A stretch of DNA of 9,784 nt from DATLFI01 sp035524895 (lineage in GTDB: Bacteria > Acidobacteriota > Thermoanaerobaculia > Multivoradales > Multivoraceae): positions 1-9,784 of the forward strand of contig DATLFI010000018.1 in the NCBI GenBank assembly GCA_035524895.1, in the 5' to 3' direction. The notes beneath the pieces were generated by a model, which saw nothing but the letters and a program-made list of their open reading frames with translations, was not told the DNA's origin and searched no databases. Both the position numbers and the translations under genes were made by a program. How positions within the stretch are numbered: the first letter of the stretch is position 1; the number at the start of each line of letters is the position of its first letter. Positions 5,019-9,784 of this stretch are shown here, piece by piece.

Positions 5019-6529
5019 AGTCGAATCCCGAAGATCACCAGGCCGGCCGCGATCAGCACGATGGCGGCCAGAATCGCGCCGCTCGCGAGCAGCGAGCGAC
5101 CGCTCTCGAGCCTGATGCGGTAGAGCTTCTCCTGGCTGTTCAGCTGCCGATCCAAGGCCGTGCCCTCGGCCTTGAGCCGCACCTCGTACTCTCCGACCGC
5201 GGCTGAGCTCGGAGCCGCAAGCCGGACGGCGATCCGTTGGGACTCCTGCTGGTCCAGGGCTTCGATGAAAGGCGGTTCGGCCGCCGCCCGCCATCCTAAT
5301 GGCGGCTCGACGAGGACGCGGATGTTATCGACTCGCCGCGAGCCGGAGTTCTCGATCTCGATGGGGATTTCGAGCTCGCCGCCCACCTGCATCTCCGAGA
5401 ACAGGGAGACCGCCGACACTTCGAGCCGACCCACCCCTCGCGGCGTGATCTCGAGACCCGCGTATCCGACCGGGCTCGACGCCAGCTCTTGTTCGGCGAC
5501 AGCTTCGGCCGCCGAGAGCTCCGTGACATCGTCGTCCTGACCCGCGATCACCCAGAAGGGGAGCTGCCGATCCAGCTCGACGTGGCTGTCGGCGTTGTCC
5601 GGCAGGAAGAGGCTGAGCTCGACGTCCTCCTCCTGTACACCGGCACCGAAGGAAACCTGAGTCAGCCGGGCGTTGGTCGAGGGGTCGCGGAAGACGACGC
5701 CGATCTGGCGGGGCAAGCCGAGAACTCGAAGGCGGTAGCTCACGACGTCGACCGCCGACCGGCTCAGGCGCAGGTCGTACTTCGCGATCGAGCCGAGGTC
5801 GGCTTCCAGGGACCTCTGGGCGGAGAGGATCCGTACCGGGCGTTCACCTTCGGCTTGCTGGAGATGGACATCGGTCTCCTGCCGGCCTCCCGCCCACTCC
5901 AGATGGACCGTCACGGTCGAGACGTCGCGCAGGAGCCGAAAGACCACCGTCTTCGCCTCTCCGTGACCGATCTCCCCCAGGAAGATCTCGAAGGGCAACG
6001 CGATGGTCGCGCCCCGGATCGGTTCGGCGTTGGCGGCCGAGGGTGCACCGGTATCACGCAGAGAAACCGCCACGCCGCGGACGGCGCCGCTCCGCAGGTC
6101 GTTCGGCAACTGGACGGCCTCGTCGAAGCTCTCCAGAAGCTCGATCTCCGAGCCCTGCAAGCCCGCGGTCAGATTGGCGAGCGTAAGGCGCACGAAGGGT
6201 TCACCCGAGTCCCCCTGGTAGCGCACGGCTTCGCGAATGGTGAGGCGGGGTTGTGCTCCTAGCAGCTCGAGGAGCGCCTGCTGATAGGCGAGCTGAGCCT
6301 TCTCATGGTCCGCTTCCGCCTTGCGCACCTCCGCGGCGGAGGCGAGGCCGTGGGCGTCGAGCTCCTGCACCCGGTGGAGCTCCTCTCTCTCTTGGCGAAG
6401 CTCGATCTGCAGGCGGCGGGCCTCGAGGAACCGCTGCTGCGCGCTCTCGCTCTGGGCCTTGGCGATACACGGCACGAGCGCCGGAGAGAGCAGTAACGCC
6501 AAGAGCGTAGTCAGGCAGCGTGCGCTCAC
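5006..6529 (-). CDS. Membrane-anchored extracytoplasmic NEW3-domain protein, ABC transporter accessory
   Basis: The 507-residue protein starts with GTG (6527-6529), overlapping the ATPase stop by 4 bp (GTGA), so the two are probably translationally coupled. An N-terminal signal sequence (about 1-25, ending AKAQ) is followed by a charged helical segment (about 30-95). Its pattern GLASAAEVRKAEADHEKAQ resembles the coiled-coil hairpins of TolC/HlyD-type export proteins. The middle is beta-rich with no family I recognise. Residues about 365-456 look like a NEW3/NPCBM-associated Ig-like domain (IPIEIENSGSRRVDNIRV, then PPLGW). Residues about 479-502 are a membrane helix, followed by a short basic tail (RLTRR). 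The topology is therefore mostly outside the cytoplasm with a C-terminal anchor. It probably serves the adjacent ABC-2 transporter as a periplasmic partner or substrate-binding surface; that role is inferred from context. Confidence 0.8.
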   Translation of the reverse strand: MSARCLTTLLALLLSPALVPCIAKAQSESAQQRFLEARRLQIELRQEREELHRVQELDAHGLASAAEVRKAEADHEKAQLAYQQALLELLGAQPRLTIREAVRYQGDSGEPFVRLTLANLTAGLQGSEIELLESFDEAVQLPNDLRSGAVRGVAVSLRDTGAPSAANAEPIRGATIALPFEIFLGEIGHGEAKTVVFRLLRDVSTVTVHLEWAGGRQETDVHLQQAEGERPVRILSAQRSLEADLGSIAKYDLRLSRSAVDVVSYRLRVLGLPRQIGVVFRDPSTNARLTQVSFGAGVQEEDVELSLFLPDNADSHVELDRQLPFWVIAGQDDDVTELSAAEAVAEQELASSPVGYAGLEITPRGVGRLEVSAVSLFSEMQVGGELEIPIEIENSGSRRVDNIRVLVEPPLGWRAAAEPPFIEALDQQESQRIAVRLAAPSSAAVGEYEVRLKAEGTALDRQLNSQEKLYRIRLESGRSLLASGAILAAIVLIAAGLVIFGIRLTRR

Positions 6530-7251
6530 TTCTCGGACTCGCTTCGTCCGCCGCGGATGTATTCGAGGTAGAGGCGCTCCAAGTCGGCGTCCCTCAACTC
6601 CTCCCGGGTCTTCTCCAGGATCTTTCTGCCGTCGAGCAAGATCGCGACACGGTCGGCCAGCTCCTTGGCGCGAAAGACGTCGTGAGTCGACATCAGTATG
6701 CTGGTCCCCCGGTCTCGAAGGCGCCCGAGCGCGCCGACCATGCTCGAAGCGGCTTCAGGATCGAGGCCCGAGAGAGGTTCGTCGAGAATCAGGTTCTGCG
6801 CGCCCTTGACGGCCACGATCGCCAGTCCCAGCTTCTGTCGCATTCCCTTGCTGAGGTGTCGGACGCGCCGGTCGAGCGTGGCGGCCGGCAGGCCCACCTC
6901 CTCCAAGAGCGCTTCGAGCTCGGGTTGTTCCATCCTCTTGCCGTAGACCTCGCAGAAGAAGCCCAGGTTCTGCCGCACCGATAGCGCGCCGTAAAGCTGC
7001 ACGTTCTCCGGCAAGAAGGCAACGCGGGTCTTGGCTTCGAGCGGCTTGCGGGCGACGTTGATGCCGTCGATGAGCGCTTCACCCGAGGTGGGGCTGATGA
7101 AATCGAGCAATAGGTGAATCGCCGTCGTCTTGCCGGCTCCGTTGGCCCCGAGCAGGCAGTAGACCTCGCCTTCCGCCACTTCGAGGTTGAGCCCGTCGAG
7201 GGCTCGTGCGCCCGGTTCGTATTCCTTAGTCAGCTTTCTGGTCTCGATCAC
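6526..7251 (-). CDS. ABC transporter ATP-binding protein (ABC-2 exporter type)
   Basis: The 241-residue protein has all nucleotide-binding motifs: Walker A GANGAGKT (35-42), signature LSKGM (133-137), Walker B LILDEP (154-159), D-loop SGLD and the H-loop STHD (His190). The segment AFLPENVQLYGALSV is typical of the DrrA/NatA/CcmA-like family that pairs with ABC-2 permeases. It powers the permease encoded 37 bp upstream. The start is GTG (7249-7251), preceded by GGGAG with a 7-nt gap. Its stop overlaps the start of the NEW3-domain gene. The transported substrate cannot be read from the sequence. Confidence 0.95.
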   Translation of the reverse strand: MIETRKLTKEYEPGARALDGLNLEVAEGEVYCLLGANGAGKTTAIHLLLDFISPTSGEALIDGINVARKPLEAKTRVAFLPENVQLYGALSVRQNLGFFCEVYGKRMEQPELEALLEEVGLPAATLDRRVRHLSKGMRQKLGLAIVAVKGAQNLILDEPLSGLDPEAASSMVGALGRLRDRGTSILMSTHDVFRAKELADRVAILLDGRKILEKTREELRDADLERLYLEYIRGGRSESEK

Positions 7252-7288
7252 TTCGGGTCTCCCTGCTTTTCGTTGGAAGCTTCACCAG

Positions 7289-8662
7289 TCATCTTACATC
7301 GTAGCGTACGAACGCCGCAAACGCCGCACCGAACAGCAGCACGCAGAGCGTGGCCATGATCGAGGCGTCGACCATCACGGTCAGCAGGAGATTTGCCAAG
7401 GGCTCCTCGGCATACTCGAAACGCGGCACCCCCGTGAAATCCTCGACGAGCTGGATGTCGTCGTCCTCCATACGGTTGAAGTGCTCGGCGAACCGGTGAC
7501 GATACTCATCCAGGTGGCGTAGAAACCGCTGGTGCCGATGAACGCCGGTACCACTCAGATGCGTGACCGCCAGCATGTAGGATGTCGCTGGAGAGATCCG
7601 CGCCAAGCTCGTCGCCAACGAAACCTGACGCTGGAGGGCGACGTCGACGTTCTGCCGTATTCGGGCCTCCTGTGACTCGTTATACTGGTCCATCGCCCGC
7701 CGACCTGCAACTTGCACGCTGGGGGGTACGTCGCTTTGAGTGAGCCCCGGATTCTCGGCCAGCCATTCGTTGATGACTTGCATGTTCTTTTCGAAAGCCT
7801 CGGCACTGGCCTCGCGGATCCTCCGGGACACCTCTTCGCTCGAGGGTAGGGTCACGAGATGCTGAGCAATGCTTGTCGCTGCTCGGGGTACCACGAAGAT
7901 CAGCGTGACCCATACGACCAGCAGGACGATCATGCTGGTCATCCGGCGCCGGGTCAGGCACGACACCAGGAGGCCGAGGACGAACATCATCACGAGGAAG
8001 AGGCAGGACAACAGGAAGACGCCCAGCACCTGGAGCCAGTGGGTGCCGGTTAGGCTCACACCCATGATCGGCGTGAAGAAGAAGAGGCTCAGCAAGGTCG
8101 CCAGAGTAACTGGAATCAGCAAAACCGTGGAACCGCCGAGCGCCTTCCCGACTAGCACTTCGCTGCGCGACACCGAATGGGCCAGAACCAGCTTCAGCGT
8201 GCCGTCCTCCCGCTCGCCGGAAACGAGATCGAATGAGAGCACGAAGGCGAACAACCCGAAGATCACCTGGATCACGATCGCGTAGTCGAGCTTGCCGAAC
8301 AGGTTCAGGAGAGGCGTCCTCTCGGAGAGGCTCCCCGACAAACGGGGAGTCTGGTGCGGGTTGATGGTCGTGCTCACGCCGAGCTCGTTGAGAGATCCCG
8401 TGGAGAAGGCTACCAGAGGCGTAGGATGCTTCCAAATCGAGATACCGACGTGCGCCGCGGAATGGGGGGGCTTGGGCGGTTGGGTGGTCACCGCTTCCCA
8501 GGCGCGCTCGGTGGACAGCCGATACTCGGTGGCCTCAAGCTCGTTGCGTTCAGCGCCAAGGAAGAGCGTGAACGGGATCACCGTCAGGGAGAGGACCATC
8601 GAGAGGACGAACTTGTAGCCGTAAATCCCTTCCAGAAGCTCTTTGCGAAAATGTGCTCTCAT
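7289..8662 (-). CDS. ABC-2 family transporter permease
   Basis: This 457-residue membrane protein begins MRAHFRKELLEGIYGYKF, followed by a first membrane helix (about 17-35) and an extracytoplasmic loop of about 90 residues. A central cluster of helices (about 125-260) includes the ABC-2 signature-like stretch DLVSGEREDGTLKLVLAHSV, then a second large loop (about 262-425) and a final helix. Two big outer loops are seen in the GldF/DUF3526-like ABC-2 permeases. It forms the membrane channel for the ATPase downstream. The ATG at 8660-8662 is preceded by a perfect AGGAGG (8675-8680) at a long 12-nt spacing. The gene follows the asparagine-synthase-like gene after 53 bp on the same strand and is likely co-transcribed with it. 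Confidence 0.92.
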   Translation of the reverse strand: MRAHFRKELLEGIYGYKFVLSMVLSLTVIPFTLFLGAERNELEATEYRLSTERAWEAVTTQPPKPPHSAAHVGISIWKHPTPLVAFSTGSLNELGVSTTINPHQTPRLSGSLSERTPLLNLFGKLDYAIVIQVIFGLFAFVLSFDLVSGEREDGTLKLVLAHSVSRSEVLVGKALGGSTVLLIPVTLATLLSLFFFTPIMGVSLTGTHWLQVLGVFLLSCLFLVMMFVLGLLVSCLTRRRMTSMIVLLVVWVTLIFVVPRAATSIAQHLVTLPSSEEVSRRIREASAEAFEKNMQVINEWLAENPGLTQSDVPPSVQVAGRRAMDQYNESQEARIRQNVDVALQRQVSLATSLARISPATSYMLAVTHLSGTGVHRHQRFLRHLDEYRHRFAEHFNRMEDDDIQLVEDFTGVPRFEYAEEPLANLLLTVMVDASIMATLCVLLFGAAFAAFVRYDVR

Positions 8663-8715
8663 ATCGATTCACGTCCTCCTACGTCGGTGGTGTCAGAAGC
8701 ACGCCGAGCCCTCGA

Positions 8716-9784
8716 TCAGGCGATCCGAGCCTTGCCCGTCTCCACACCGAAGATCCGTCGAGCCCAGATCTCGAGGGCGAGGGTAGAAAGCATGATCACT
8801 GTGTTGGTGCTGTGTCCGATTCTGGCCAGCTTCATCGCCTTCTCGAATCCGGATCGATCGATGATCCCAAGATCGGCCAGTATTGGATCTCGAAGAGCGG
8901 GCTCGAAGGAGCTCCACTGACGCTCCAACGCGTAGTAGAGTGGCGAGTTTCCGGTTGGCTGTCTCAGACGGCGCCGAAGCCCCTCCGGGAGGACATCGGC
9001 CATGCCGTGCCTCAGGAGCTTCCGGCTCTCGATCGGATCCGCTTTGTACTCGTGCGGCACCCGCAGGGCGAACTCTACCAGGGGCTGATGAAGGAAAGGA
9101 TAGCGTATGAGCGCCGCCTGCTCCAGGTAGCCGCGAGTCAGGAATCCGGAGACTCGGTAGAGTCGTTCGAGTCGGCGTTGGCGATCCCGGCTCCGGCACT
9201 TGAGGTCGCCCCAGCAGCCGGTCGCGCGCCGTTGAAACTCCATTCGAGCCGAAAACTCGGGCGAGATCCACTCGGGTACCTCGTACGGCTTCGACTCGAG
9301 GAGGGAGTAGCGATTCGAGAGGAAAGGTAGCACCACGGCCTGGATCAGGAGGTTGAGTAGCGGGACGTGGAGCCCCCGACGCCAGGCCAAGAGTTGATCG
9401 AAGAACGAAGGAAGCCGGAGGCTGGCGAGCAGATCAGCAAGATGGACCGGGACGGACCTTTCGGAGGTCACCACAGCCTCGCCTCCGCTGCCGTTGAGGA
9501 CGGCGGTCGCCCCTGTGCTACGGACTGCTTCCACGTAGGCTCGAAAGATCGAGAATGAGAAGATCTCGATATTAGGCTCGTCCCAGTAGCCAGCGCCTTC
9601 CCAGACGTCGGTCATGAGAATATCGTCTACCGCGATCCGGTGGCCCACTAGCGCGTATCGTTCCTGAATCTCTCGCAGCCATGCCTCCTCGTCGCTGCTC
9701 TTCTCACGTTGGTAGACGAACGTCATCGGATGGCCCCGCTGCTTCTCTGGCTTCTGAGCTAAAAGCTCCCCAAGTGTGCAGGAA
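8716..9784 (-). CDS. Asparagine-synthase-related protein (lasso-cyclase/AsnB-like), 5' truncated by the window
   Basis: The frame is open to the right edge, so the true start lies beyond 9784; an ATG at 9724-9726 is probably internal. About 355 residues are visible, ending at TGA 8716-8718. The segment resembles the C-terminal ATP-dependent amide-forming domain of asparagine synthetases and lasso-peptide macrocyclases. Visible matches are MTFVYQREKSSDEEAW, the beta-strand/loop AVLNGSGGEAVV (counterpart of the GxGGDE loop), IRYPFLHQPLVEFALRVP, and ESRKLLRHGMADVLP (the 'K..LR.am...lP' pattern). The SGGLDS ATP-binding motif and any glutaminase domain would lie upstream, out of view. The GGD position is Glu and the next residue Ala, so activity may be altered. 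Next to an ABC exporter it could modify a peptide or glycan precursor; no precursor is seen. Confidence 0.8.
   Translation of the reverse strand, partial: SCTLGELLAQKPEKQRGHPMTFVYQREKSSDEEAWLREIQERYALVGHRIAVDDILMTDVWEGAGYWDEPNIEIFSFSIFRAYVEAVRSTGATAVLNGSGGEAVVTSERSVPVHLADLLASLRLPSFFDQLLAWRRGLHVPLLNLLIQAVVLPFLSNRYSLLESKPYEVPEWISPEFSARMEFQRRATGCWGDLKCRSRDRQRRLERLYRVSGFLTRGYLEQAALIRYPFLHQPLVEFALRVPHEYKADPIESRKLLRHGMADVLPEGLRRRLRQPTGNSPLYYALERQWSSFEPALRDPILADLGIIDRSGFEKAMKLARIGHSTNTVIMLSTLALEIWARRIFGVETGKARIA

Noticed and set aside
5006..9784. Further Sec-encoding UGA codons at the ends of the minus-strand genes.
   Set aside because: These genes end in TGA, but the proteins end naturally there (basic tail after a membrane helix, ATPase C-terminus, end of permease) and I saw no conserved domain continuing past any of those stops.
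1..9784. CRISPR arrays, insertion sequences, integrases, attachment sites, rRNA.
   Set aside because: No spaced repeats, transposase or integrase motifs, or rRNA-like stretches were seen on either strand.

Overview
The window is a GC-rich bacterial chromosomal segment (visibly about 65% G+C, GTG starts, little intergenic DNA). It carries a selenocysteine (Sec) decoding locus next to a gene set for a peptide- or amide-modifying enzyme and an ABC exporter. No gene identifies the species. The mix of a Sec locus, a CocE-like hydrolase, a TlpA-like protein with a TPR-like front half and a NEW3-domain ABC accessory protein would suit an Acidobacteriota-like or other deep-branching Gram-negative lineage, but that is a guess.

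Layout. 1-253 (+) is the 3' end of an X-Pro dipeptidyl-peptidase/CocE-type hydrolase. It converges on selB (399-2348, -), the Sec-specific elongation factor. Directly upstream of selB on the same strand is selC (2373-2471, -), a tRNA-Sec with UCA anticodon, 8-bp acceptor stem, 6-bp D stem, long variable arm and encoded CCA. Diverging from selC across only 37 bp is selA (2509-3813, +), the seryl-tRNA(Sec) selenium transferase. After 82 bp comes an exported TlpA/thioredoxin-like protein (3896-4963, +). Its frame is interrupted by one TGA (4628-4630) exactly where the first Cys of the CxxC motif belongs (W-A-S-W-U-A-V-C), and a perfect hairpin follows at bacterial-SECIS spacing. I read it as a selenoprotein, so decoding factors and a client gene sit side by side. 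selD (selenophosphate synthetase) is not in the window.

The right half is a minus-strand gene set read from right to left: an asparagine-synthase/lasso-cyclase-like protein that runs off the right edge (8716-9784), an ABC-2 permease (7289-8662), its ATPase (6526-7251), and a secreted, membrane-anchored protein with a TolC/HlyD-like helical hairpin and a NEW3-like domain (5006-6529). The last two overlap by 4 bp. The set converges on the selenoprotein gene with 42 bp between stop codons, so the two modules are separately transcribed. The second module may modify and export a peptide, but no precursor peptide is visible.

Most notable points: the unannotated UxxC selenoprotein with its SECIS; a SelA that has no room for the usual N-terminal tRNA-binding domain; the face-to-face selC/selA promoters, with the selC -35 on the selA start codon; and an asparagine-synthase-fold protein with an altered GGD(E) motif.
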